The translations under genes were made by a program, and so were the position numbers. From Saccoglossus kowalevskii (Eukaryota > Hemichordata > Enteropneusta > Harrimaniidae): a stretch of DNA of 11,532 nt. Location: the NCBI RefSeq assembly GCF_000003605.2, contig NW_003118940.1, positions 35,374 through 46,905 of the forward strand. The letters are read 5' to 3'. Positions 1-9,930 of the stretch are shown in pieces (the stretch's first letter is position 1; every line of letters begins with the position of its first letter). The notes under the pieces were generated by a model. The model made no database searches. It had not been told where the DNA came from and worked only from the letters and a program-made list of their open reading frames with translations.

Positions 1-300
1 GTTTCAAGCATAATTTGTAATTCCAAAATTCATTGAAATCTATAGAAATTCTATAGGTGGTTCAAGCTTATTTTGTAATTCCCAAATCCATTGATATCTA
101 TAGAAATTCTACAGGTGGTTCAGGCATAACTTATAATTCCCAAATCCATTGATATCTATAGAAATTCTACAGGTGGTTCGAGCATATTTTGTAATTCCAA
201 AATTCATTGAAATCTATAGAAATTCTACAGGTGGTTCAAGCATATTTTGTAATTCATTGAAATCTATAGGAATTCTACAGGTTGTTCAGGCATAATTTTT
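1..300. repeat. 58-bp tandem repeat, at least 5 copies, running off the left edge
   Basis: Units start near 1, 59, 117, 175 and 233, each 58 bp except the last, which is 50 bp through a small deletion (lost CCAAAATTC-like segment). A degenerate partial copy follows from 283. Each unit runs GGTTCAAGCATA, TTTTGTAATTCC, ATCTATAGAAATTCTACAG. The array starts before the window. It has no coding potential, and I recognise no family. Confidence 0.9.
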
Positions 301-1333
301 AATTTTAGCAATAGACAATGGTAGTAAATCTGACAATAAATAAATAAATACATGTATACACTGAAGAATGCACAATTCTCATTTGGTGTATTTAATGGAG
401 TCAATGTTTTACCTTATAATTAGGGACTCTGTGGAATGCCTGATGGTGTAAAATAGTGGCTCAGCCAGAGGAAAATTAATAGCCCATGTCTAATGACCCT
501 GCTGCCAGTTGATCTATTATCTGTTTTTTGTGCACTTTTGTTTTCCATGAATTTTAAATCCTAAAAATATTTTGGATTTGATTGGCCTTTAAACATGTTA
601 AAAATGATATATCAAATCATCCTACCATTGTAACCAGAAACTAACAATGCTAATACTTGGTTTGTATGACAATTGTATAACAACCTAAATAAATGCATCT
701 AAGACCCTCACTTTGATATCACATTTACTATTAAACTTGCATATTCATACCCTCTAGAGGGTGCACTAGGCACACTTGTATCATAATGATAAGATTCCAT
801 TGTCACACTTATTTTAGGTCCATAAACAAATGAACAGTCATGCCTTATGCACCCTAGTAATGATGTGATATTATGTCTTGTCTCTAAGGGAGTTGTTGCT
901 TGGTAGCAACTGTCAGTCAGGCTTTGTTAAATGTATGTTATACATAGCTTTTGTTGATCATGCATAACAACAAGTGTATCCACAACACTTGAATACAGAG
1001 ACTGATGTAAAGATATTCTGATGTAACATTTGTGTGGCTTTGCTTCTTGGTGTCTGGAGGGTCTGTGTACCATTCCATAGACAGTTTATGTTGGGTTGCA
1101 GTTAAAGTCAGGTACACTTTCTAGCCATATAATAATATTGTCTATGAAAAAAATCAATCATTTGGTGCATGTGTGTGTTTTTGTGATGAGCATCTCTGCT
1201 CTATCTAAATTTGCTTCTCTGTGTTTCTAATTTCCAATCTTGTCCACTATGAATTTTGTGTAATACATTGCACAACATATACATATATTAGGGCTGGTAT
1301 ATTATTGTGTTCACAGTTTCTTGTTTTTTACAG
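301..1333. other. Non-coding upstream region or 5' intron
   Basis: There are no convincing exons here. The AG acceptor at 1333 implies that an intron ends here, so at least the right part is probably intron following an unseen 5' noncoding exon. Small features are a perfect 12-bp palindrome CCCTCTAGAGGG at 750-761, an imperfect inverted pair (GGGTGCACTAGG near 759-770 against CCTTATGCACCCTAG near 843-857), and GTTGCT-TGGT-AGCAAC at 895-910. Confidence 0.6.
895..910. promoter_or_regulatory. Palindrome resembling an RFX X-box, with non-standard spacing
   Basis: GTTGCT and AGCAAC form perfect 6-bp inverted arms around a 4-bp spacer (TGGT), about 440 bp upstream of the ATG. RFX X-boxes, common at genes for cilia components, have similar arms but usually a 1-3 bp spacer. 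Function is therefore doubtful. Confidence 0.2.
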
Positions 1334-1978
1334 GAGTACTGCAAAATGGATAATTCTGATCCTACATCTCCTAGGCAGAGCCTGACTAACCGAACTAAAG
1401 CCAGACGGGTTATGTTCTACAAAAGTGGGGATGCCAACTTCACTGGTTTACAGGTTGCTGTGACTACACGTCGGTATCGCAGCTTTGAAACCCTACTCAG
1501 TGAGCTTAGTGGCAAAGTACCTCTACCTTTTGGTGTACGGAGCATCCACACACCTAGAGCAAGACATACAATTGACTCTGTTGACCAACTTGAAGATGGT
1601 GCAGCTTATTTACTTTCATCCACAAGGAAAGCAAAACCAGTACACTTAGATCAAATTGCCAAGCCTGTTGCATGGCATAATGCACGACCTCTAACTGCAA
1701 ATCGTGCACGGATGCTAGCAGTACGAAGACGGTCAGCACATAGCCTTCCAGAAAACAGAGACTTACCACCTGGGGTGTCACCTGGAGCTGCTTCAGCTCC
1801 TCCACCACAATACAAGAGACCTAAGAAAATAACTATTTGTAAGAATGGTGACCCAGGAATGAAACATGTGATATTGTTGAACAGGAGAACAGCACAAAGT
1901 TATGAAAATTTCTTACAGGATATTAGTGACATGTTTAAAATGCAAGTCAATATGCTATACACAGGTGATGGACAGAAG
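1334..1978 (+). CDS. RP1-like DCX protein, first coding exon (DCX1 and most of DCX2)
   Basis: This exon encodes residues 1-211 of a doublecortin-family protein. A polypyrimidine tract ending TTTTTTACAG (to 1333) is the acceptor, and AAG|GTGAGT (exon end 1978, phase 0) is the donor. I chose the ATG at 1346 because it follows 12 exonic bases and has a good context (AAAATGG). The in-frame ATG at 1307 lies upstream of the acceptor. DCX1 spans about residues 20-91, with RVMFYKSGDANFTG, the very RP1-like KVPLPFGVRSIHTPRARHTI, and QLEDGAAYLL. A basic, proline-rich linker (about 92-157) follows. DCX2 starts near 158 (PKKITICKNGDP) and continues in the next exon. In vertebrates, RP1 binds axonemal microtubules of photoreceptor outer segments through tandem DCX domains. 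A role in cilia here is inference. The exon layout resembles the first coding exon of vertebrate RP1, which is of similar length and follows a noncoding exon. DCLK or DCDC2 are less likely, given the FGVR/TPR motif and the downstream PLAT domain. Confidence 0.9.
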
Positions 1979-3026
1979 GTGAGTGCTGCACAGCTTTTTT
2001 GTACAGTGAATAGTTTTGTCAAAATTTCATGACAATGCATCTTATTGAGTTTATTGCATGACACCTGTGACTGACAAAAATATGTAGTTCACAATTATAT
2101 GGTTTGAGACATAATTTGTCAGTAACAACTGTTGGTTTTTGGTCAGGTTCATGTGTTACATTCTGCTTTATCAAATACTTGCTTCACAATTTCAATCATC
2201 CTAAAGCTATATTTTATACTCACTTACAATATAGTCCAAGCTTAACATTACATTTAGCTAACTTTTAGCTGAACTTGCTTAGCCTGCTTTTAAAACTACC
2301 ATAGTAATTGCAGAATAATTCACGTGACCTAAATGTGTCATATTTGTAATACAGTATATGTAAATACTACAAAGAATAAGTTAAAATTATTTAAGACAAT
2401 AATACACATGTTAACAATTTATAAAAAGGCAAAGTCAGCTGATAGCAAGCTACAAAGTTACACTCAGACTGTACTGTACTGTATGTTCTCTCATCCTTTA
2501 AAAATTCTATAATTTCTAATTTACAAAACAAATTCATTTGATCGTAAATCGATTGAATATTAGTTAAATATTGATGAAAGCGTAGAATAATAGACTTTTA
2601 TCATGCTTGGGCACATTTGTATAAAAGTATAATAATGTGAATTACTCTTGATATATAATAAAATTATAGCTGCTAGACATGTGCATGATTAGACACCATT
2701 GATATAGACATTAATTTCACAAAAGGGATCACCAACTTTCTGACCTTTCTGACAAGAAACAGTGGTACTTTTCCACTAAAGCAAACAGTTTTGATGATCT
2801 GAATGAAGTTCATATCTCAAACATCTAAAAGCAATGAGTGCTGATATTGGGAGGTCTAAGGTGGCTTTGTCATCATTGCACATCTTTGTATAAATAATAA
2901 TCTCTTCACAGTTGCATTTTGATAGTGTCTTCAAGCATGGTCATTAATAAAGGACTGGTAATGTCTATGACTGTGGGACAGTGTGAATACATGCACAGTA
3001 CTTCTGTTTAAATACCACACAAGGTG

Positions 3027-3314
3027 GTTTCCTGGCAACACATTAAACTTGTATCCCATAGCAACAGTAATGATAAACACAGTCAAAACATATGTATATA
3101 GCAACCTCGATTAGTAAAATTTATTAAAGGTGTTGTCCCTACTCTTAGTCTTAGTAATTGTAGCAATAGGGGACTGAGGACATTAACCTGGTTGTAGTAT
3201 AGTGATGACTAAGTACTCTAGTAATTTTTGGCATTTTCTATGTATCATTTTAATTACTTTGATACTTGGTATGGTTTGTAACAAGTTGATAACAGTTGCA
3301 ATTGCTATAGCAAC
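3027..3314. promoter_or_regulatory. Cluster of X-box-like (RFX-site-like) motifs in intron 1
   Basis: GTTTCC-T-GGCAAC at 3027-3039 and ATTGCT-AT-AGCAAC at 3301-3314 both fit the RYYNYY-N(1-3)-RRNRAC pattern. The second is an almost perfect 14-bp palindrome. A weaker match, TATCCC-AT-AGCAAC, lies at 3052-3065, and another half-site (TATAGCAAC) near 3098-3106. RFX factors act on many ciliary genes, which suits an RP1-like gene, but the loose pattern also occurs by chance. Confidence 0.3.
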
Positions 3315-3914
3315 AACCATATAAATTACTATGGCTGTGATTTATTTAAACCATGAGACCACTTATTAAGGTGTAAATCATTGAAAACTCTGAAGGGTAG
3401 AACTATTATGCAAATTACTTTTTCCCTTCACCTAGTTTTGAGATGTATGTATACAATGCATGTGGCCGTTAACTACTGATTTCTCAAGAACCTCTAATCT
3501 AATTCAATACAACTGGGTATGTAGCTGTTTAGAAATAATTCTAGACCTGATAAGGTTTTGGTAGAAATCCACTAAATCCAAATTATTGTGGTCAGTTTGG
3601 TCACCAAGTCTTATATATATTTGTTCAACATATTCTTGCCTGTGGTGAATGCAATATCTTGCATATGACAAAATGTGTATTTGATCGCTGTGTGCAAGGC
3701 ACACAATGGGAGTTGTTGCAGTTGACTTTGGTTTATCTGTATTGGTATACTGTATACAAACTGTATTTGTGTTTCTTCCACCAATATCTTGATAACCAAT
3801 CAGTAGTTGCTTTTTGATAACTGGCAAACCTGATAATGTTTCAGTGGAAATATATTATATATATAGTGACGACATGTCAATTGGCCTATATATTTTTAGT
3901 TCCTGTGTGTGTGT

Positions 3915-4860
3915 TTGTGCGTGCATGCGTCTGTCCGTTGCTATATCTTAGACATGCCTGGGTCGATTACATTCAAACTACACAAATACATTATACATAT
4001 TATTATACATACATGTATGCATATCATTTTGTTTCACGATTTTATTCAAGATGTAGGCCATTTTTGTGCTAAAAAATCATCAAAATCAAGCATTTTTGCC
4101 ACTCCAAAATCGGATCTTGGCTGTTTAAAGATGGATTTTGTTCAAACTTGGTATATACATTCAACATTATAGGCCTTGATGCACGTTATTTTGTTTTTCA
4201 GATTGGATTCAAAATGGCCGACTGGCTGCCATTTTGTTTCAATGAATGTGGTTCTAGTGCCATATCTCAGATATGTTAGACTGATTATGTTTAGATTTTA
4301 AATATTCATTATACATCTTGTAATAGATATAGAGATGTATTGGTTTGATGATCTGTTTCAAAATAACTGAATGGTGGCTTTTTTTGTGCAAAATTCTATA
4401 ACCGGATCTCGGTCAGTAATCTTAGTGTTATCATTCATCAAGTATTTTTGTCATTCCATGACCAGATCTTGGTTCATACATTGAACATCATTGGATTTTA
4501 ATGTTTGTGGCTTTGCATTTACAGATCAGATTCGAAAATACTAGACTGGTGGCCATTTTGTTTTAATGAATGCTGTTCCAAGGCCATATCTCTAACATTT
4601 CCTGGCTGAGCATATTCAAGCTGTACATATACATCATGCATCCTACATGTATAATACATTTGTACATGCATTTATTTTATGATCCATCTTATGATTGCCA
4701 AAGGACAGTCAATTTAGTGACAAGAATTCATCAAAATCAAGCATTTCTACCATTCTGAAACAGGATCAAATCAACCTTTACACATAAATAATATTTCAGT
4801 CAAGTTCAGATTCAAAATTGCTGAATGGTTTCAGTTTGGTTTACTATTGCATGATTGGAA
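3915..4860. repeat. About 324-bp repeat in three tandem, progressively diverged copies
   Basis: Landmarks recur at constant spacing. TATATCTTAGACATG near 3942 matches CATATCTCAGATATG at 4261 and CATATCTCTAACATT at 4585. The CATTTTGTTTCAATGAATG block near 4229 recurs near 4552. The CATCAAAATCAAGCATTT block near 4079 recurs near 4437 (diverged) and 4730. Copy 1 starts after a TG-rich stretch (3903-3920). The copies contain GGATCTTGG and CAAACTTGGTATATACATT motifs. From memory, similar modules occur dispersed in marine invertebrate genomes; I cannot assign a family. The short open frames here are not genes. Confidence 0.75.
4212..4239. repeat. Short inverted repeat within the 324-bp repeat
   Basis: CAAAATGGC and GCCATTTTG are 9-bp perfect arms around a 9-base loop (CGACTGGCT), so a hairpin is possible. 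The second repeat copy keeps the right arm (GGCCATTTTG near 4550) but the left arm has decayed to GAAAATACT. Confidence 0.6.
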
Positions 4861-4995
4861 CTATATCATTTCAATGACTTGTTAGCTGTAGATTCAAATA
4901 ATGATCAGACTGCTTACCAAATTCTCCTGTATTGCATGTATTATGCTAGGGATATAAATCTTGATTTCCTCAATTCATTGTTTGTTCCTTGACAG

Positions 4996-5158
4996 GTTGA
5001 GAGCCTCTCAGCTATTTTCAACTGGCCTGATGTTGTGTTTGTAGCTGCAGGCAGGGAAAAATTTAAACATAAGCATTATGGCCCTGTACCGCATAGAGCT
5101 ACTAAACCAAGAAGCAAACCTCGACAAAATGATGATCATAAACCAGTTAGAAAATCAA
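4996..5158 (+). CDS. RP1-like DCX protein, second coding exon (end of DCX2)
   Basis: The acceptor is CCTTGACAG|GTTGAG and the donor TCAA|GTAAGT. The exon is 163 bp long, enters in phase 0 and leaves in phase 1. It encodes residues 212-265 plus one base of the next codon. The product begins VESLSAIFNWPDVVFVAAGR, which completes the second DCX fold. The VVFVAAGREKFKHKHYGP segment matches the characteristic end of DCX2 in RP1 (VAAGREPFK type). A lysine/arginine-rich tail (residues about 240-265) has no recognised domain. From memory, the corresponding vertebrate RP1 exon is about 172 bp and also ends in phase 1, which supports orthology. The exon is too short and open-ended to be called from an ATG. 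A different-frame open stretch across it (5078-5281) is a shadow. The 28-bp satellite begins about 54 bp past its donor. Confidence 0.87.
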
Positions 5159-8100
5159 GTAAGTAAAAATCTATTAGCAGTGCCATACATTTTAAGAACA
5201 ATGCACAGCCCCAGGATTTTGGGTAGTATAGCTCAGTACCTGGAGTTTGGATGGTATAGCTCAGTACCTGGAGTTGAGTAGTTTAGCTCAGTACCTGGAG
5301 TTTGGATAGTATAGCTCAGTACCTGGAGTATGGATAGTTTAGCTCTGTACCTGGAGTTTGGATAGTATAGCTCAGTACCTGGAGTTTGGATAGTATAGCT
5401 CAGTACCTGGATTTTGGATAGTATAGCTCAGTACCTGGAGTTTGGCTAGTATAGCTCAGTACCTGGAGTTTGAATAGCTTAGCTCAGTACCTGGAGTTTG
5501 GATAGTATAGCTCAGTACCTGGAGTTTGGCTAGTATAGCTCAGTACCTGGAGTTTGGATGGTATAGCTCAGTACCTGGAGTTGAGTAGTTTAGCTCAGTA
5601 CCTGGAGTTTGGATAGTATAGCTCAGTACCTGGAGTATGGATAGTTTAGCTCAGTACCTGGAGTTTGGATAGTTTAGCTCAGTACCTGTAGTTGAGTAGT
5701 TTAGCTCTGTACCTGGAGTTTGGATAGTATAGCTCAGTACCTGGAGTTTGGATAGTATAGCTCAGTACCTGGATTTTGGATAGTATAGCTCAGTACCTGG
5801 AGTTTGGCTAGTATAGCTCAGTACCTGGAGTTTGAATAGCTTAGCTCAGTACCTGGAGTTTGGATAGTATAGCTCAGTACCTGGAGTTTGGATAGTATAG
5901 CTCAGTACCTGGAGTTTGGATAGTATAGCTCAGTACCTGGAGTTTGGATAGTATAGCTCAGTACCTGGAGTTTGGATAGTATAGCTCAGTACCTTGAGTT
6001 TGGATAGTATAGCTCAGTACCTGGAGTTTGGATAGTATAGCTCAGTACCTGTTGTTGAGTAGTTTAGCTCTGTACCTGGAGTTTGGATAATATAGCTTCA
6101 GTACCTGGAGTTTGGATAGTATAGCTCAGTACCTGTAGTTTGGATAGTATAGCTCAGTACCTGGAGTTTGGATAGTATAACTCAGTACCTGGAGTTTGGA
6201 TAGTATAGCTCAGTACCTGGAGTTTGGATAGTATAGCTCAGTACCTGGAGTTTGGATAGCTTAGCTCAGTACCTGGAGTTTGGTTAGTATAGCTCAGTAC
6301 CTGAAGTTTGAATAGCTTAGCTCAGTACCTGGAGTTTGGATAGTATAGCTCAGTACCTGGAGTTTGAATAGCTTAGCTCAGTACCTGGAGTTTGGATAGT
6401 ATAGCCCAGTACCTGGAGTTTGAATTGTATAGCTCAGTACCTGGAGTTTGAATAGCTTAGCTCAGTACCTGGAGTTTGGATAGTATAGCTCAGTACCTGG
6501 AGTTAGAATAGTATAGCCCAGTACTGGAATTTGGATAGTATAGCTCAGTACCTGGAGTTTGAATAGCTTAGCCCAGTACCTGGAGTTTGGATAGTATAGC
6601 CCAGTACCTGGAGTTAGAATAGTATAGCCCAGTACTGGAATTTGGATAGTATAGCTCAGTACCTGGAGTTTGAATAGCTTAGCTCAGTACCTGGAGTTTG
6701 AATAGCTTAGCTCAGTACCTGGAGTTTGGTTGGTATAGCTCAGTACCTGGAGTTTGGATAGTATAGCTCAGTACCTGGAGTTAGAATAGTATAGCCCAGT
6801 ACCTGTAGTTGAATAGTATAGCTCAGTACCTGGAGTTTGAATAGCTTAGCTCAGTACTTGGAGTTTGGAATTTATAGCTCAGTACCTGGAGTTTGGATAG
6901 TATAGCCCAGTACCTGGAGTTTGGATAGTATAGCTCAGTACCTGGAGTTGAATAGTATTGCTCAGTACCTGGAGTTTGAATAGTATAGCTCAGTACCTGG
7001 AGTTTGGATAGTATAGCCCAGTACCTGGAGTTTGGATAGTATAGCTCAGTACCTGGAGTTGAATAGTATTGCTCAGTACCTGGAGTTTAAATAGCTTAGC
7101 TCAGTACCCGGCGTTTGGATAGTATAGCTCAGTACCTGGAGTTTGGATAGTATAGCCCAGTAAATTTGTAGCTGGAGTTTGGATAGTATAGCTCAGTACC
7201 TGGAGTTTGTATAGTATAGCTCAGTACCTGGAGTTTGGATAGTATAGCCCAGTACATTTGTACCTGGAGTTTGGATAGTATAGCTCAGTACCTGGAGTTT
7301 GGATAGTATAGCTCAGTACCTGGAGTTTGGATAGTATAGCCCAGTACCTGGAGTTTGGATAGTATAGCCGAGTTCCTGGAGTTTGGATGGTATAGCCCAG
7401 TACCTGGAGTTTGGATAGTATAGCTCAGTACCTGGAGTTTGGATAGCTTAGCTCAGTACCTGTAGTTGAATAGTATAGTTCTGTACCTTGAGTTTGGATA
7501 GTATAGCCCAGTACCTGGAGTTTGAATAGCTTAGCTCAGTACCTGGAGTTTGGTTGGTATAGCTCAGTACCTGGAGTTTGAATAGTATAGCTCAGTACCT
7601 GGAGTTAGAATAGTATAGCCCAGTACCTGTAGTTGAATAGTATAGCTCAGTACCTGGAGTTTGAATAGCTTAGCTCAGTACCTGGAGTTTGGATAGTATA
7701 GCTCAGTACATGGAGTTTGGATAGTATAGCCCAGTACCTGGAGTTTGGATAGTATAGCTCAGTACCTGGAGTTGAATAGTATTGCTCAGTACCTGGAGTT
7801 TGAATAGCTTAGCTCAGTACCTGGAGTTTGGAATTTATAGCTCAGTACCTGGAGTTTGGATAGTATAGCCCAGTACCTGGAGTTTGGATAGTATAGCTCA
7901 GTACCTGGAGTTGAATAGTATTGCTCAGTACCTGGAGTTTGAATAGCTTAGCTCAGTACCTGGAGTTTGGATAGTATAGCTCAGTACCTGGAGTTTGGAT
8001 AGTATAGCCCAGTACCTGTAGTTGAATAGTATAGCTCAGTACCTGGAGTTTGAATAGCTTAGCTCAGTACCTGGAGTTTGGATAGTATAGCTCAGTACCT

Positions 8101-9930
8101 GGAGTTTGGATAGTATAGCTCAGTACCTGGAGTTTGGATAGTATAGCCCAGTACCTGGAGTTTGGATAGTATAGCTCAGTACCTGGAGTTGAATAGTATT
8201 GCTCAGTACCTGGAGTTTAAATAGCTTAGCTCAGTACCTGGAGTTTGGAATTTATAGCTCAGTACCTGGAGTTTGGATAGTATAGCCCAGTACCTGTAGT
8301 TGAATAGTATAGCTCAGTACCTGGAGTTAGAATAGTATAGCCCGGTACCTGTAGTTGAATAGTATAGCCCAGTACCTGGAGTTTGGATAGTATAGCTCAG
8401 TACCTGGAGTTTGAATTGTATAGCTCAGTACCTGGAGTTTGAATAGCTTAGCTCAGTACCTGGAGTTTGGATAGTATAGCTCAGTACCTGGAGTTAGAAT
8501 AGTATAGCCCAGTACTGGATTGATAGCTTAGCTCAGTACCTGGAGTTTGAATAGCTTAGCCTCAGTACCTGGAGTTTGGATCGTATAGCTCAGTACCTGG
8601 ATTTTGGATAGTATGGCCCAGTACCTGGAGTTTGGATAGTATAGCCCAGTACCTGGAGTGTGGATAGTATAGCTCAGTACCTGGAGTTTTAATAGCTTAG
8701 CTCAGTACCCGGCGTTTGGATAGTATAGCTCAGTACCTGGAGTTTGGATAGTATAGCCCAGTACATTTGTAGCTGGAGTTTGGATAGTATAGCTCAGTAC
8801 CTGGAGTTTGTATAGTATAGCTCAGTACCTGGAGTTTGGATAGTATAGCCCAGTACATTTGTACCTGGAGTTTGGATAGTATAGCTCAGTACCTGGAGTT
8901 TGGATAGTATAGCTCAGTACCTGGAGTTTGGATAGTATAGCTCAGTACCTAGAGTTTGGATAGTATAGTTCAGTACCTGGAGTTTGAATAGTATAGCTCA
9001 GTACCTGGAATTTGGATAGTATAGCCCAGTACCTGGAGTTTGAATGGTATAGTTCTGTACCTGGAGTTTGAATAGCTTAGCTCAGTACCTGGAGTTTGGA
9101 TAGTATAGCTCAGTACCTGGAGTTTGGATAGTATAGCTCAGTACCTGGAGTTTGGATGGTATAGCCCAGTACCTGGAGTTTGGATGGTATATCTCTGTGC
9201 GTGGAGTTTAAAAAAAATATAAATGTGGCCTATTTGCAAATAAACTTCTTAGTAGACATAGTGCCCAGAAAGCTAAATTGGAACTAATCCTGGTTTTTAA
9301 CAGATGAGTAATGCAGGTTACTGCATCTGGGAAGCAGGCATTTTTAAGTTGAAGCGTACTCATAATTTTTGTGAAAAATGGCCATAAAGCGCATGACATT
9401 GTTCATTGGCTTTTTATAAATAACATTTTTTTGTGTGCTACAGTGACATATTTTTCAAAAAATTGTCCTAATATTTTTCCATAGAACACAATGTTAAAGA
9501 AAAATTGTCATAGAAACCTATGGTAAAATTGCCATTATCCACTATAGTACAACCATCTTTTCCGAAAAAATTCAATATTCTTATATTGCCCAGGAGTACA
9601 ATGTATTACAAAATTAATAAATTCTGGGTATTTGCTTTTATGAGTAGTCTTCTACCTTAATGGAGGTCAGTTTGTATCCCAAATATCAGAGTAATATAAA
9701 AGTAAATGGATGGGGTGTGCTTGGTCAGACATGGATGGTATCACATTATACATCAATGTCAGCAGATAATATGTTAAGTTGGTTAAATATCATATGGTAT
9801 CTTTGTGAAACCAAACCCAAGTTTATCTCTCTCACTGCCATTTTGTTTGCATACATTATGTAACCAAACACTTTTTAAGCTTGCCAACATTGAAACATTA
9901 TCTTAAACTAATATTTGTTTCTACTTTTAG
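5159..9930 (+). other. Intron 2
   Basis: It is bounded by GTAAGT at 5159 and CTTTTAG at 9930. About 84% of it is the 28-bp satellite. The remaining 3' part (9210-9930) is AT-rich, with a small inverted pair (CCATAG at 9479, CTATGG at 9518) and no exon that I can support. Confidence 0.75.
5212..9209. repeat. Intronic 28-bp satellite, about 4 kb, about 140 copies
   Basis: The unit is 28 bp. Its core TAGCTCAGTACCTGGAG is followed by TTTGGATAGTA. Frequent variants are AGCCCAG for AGCTCAG, GAATAGCTTAG for GGATAGTATAG, 27-bp units with GTTGAATAGTATTG or GTTGAGTAGTTTAG, and 35-bp units carrying an extra ATTTGTA. The + strand has TAG stops in every unit. On the - strand one TGA per unit, with 28 not a multiple of 3, closes each frame at least every 84 bp, so the array is non-coding. 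Longer duplicated blocks are present (see findings). The array begins just after the DCX2 exon donor and ends in decayed units near 9209. Confidence 0.97.

Larger units (their letters stand above)
1979..4995 (+). other. Intron 1
   Basis: It is bounded by GTGAGT at 1979 and TTGACAG at 4995. The stretch 1979-3000 is AT-rich with no exon, RNA gene or clear repeat that I can see. X-box-like motifs lie at 3027-3314. A non-coding AT-rich stretch runs from 3315 to 3900. A three-copy repeat of about 324 bp fills 3915-4860. The open stretches within it overlap those repeats or lack homology and are not called. Confidence 0.8.

Noticed and set aside
1307-1345. Upstream in-frame ATG at 1307 as the protein start
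   Set aside because: It lies before the strong polypyrimidine tract and AG acceptor at 1333, so it is probably spliced out; the ATG at 1346 has the better context.
1554-1808. Minus-strand open frame opposite the DCX exon
   Set aside because: Antisense shadow of a strongly supported coding exon; the translation is low-complexity Leu/Val/Gln-rich.
3120-3185. Possible small hairpin (GTCCCTA near 3135 with TAGGGGAC near 3167)
   Set aside because: Pairing is short and interrupted and does not look like a microRNA precursor.
3504-3827. Minus-strand open frame of 107 codons in intron 1
   Set aside because: No recognisable domain, a second frame on the same strand is also open (3611-3799), and the composition is that of AT-rich intron. 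I cannot support a gene or transposase fragment.
3836-4758. Several plus-strand open frames of 62-87 codons
   Set aside because: They lie within the 324-bp repeat and its TG-rich leader, in different frames, with no conserved protein between copies.
5212-9209. CRISPR array
   Set aside because: Units are directly adjacent with no unique spacers, in a eukaryotic intron; this is a satellite.
9208-9863. Minus-strand 63-codon and plus-strand 67-codon frames in the end of intron 2
   Set aside because: No domain, no fitting splice sites with a phase matching the neighbouring exons, and the phase join from 5158 to 9931 is already exact without them.
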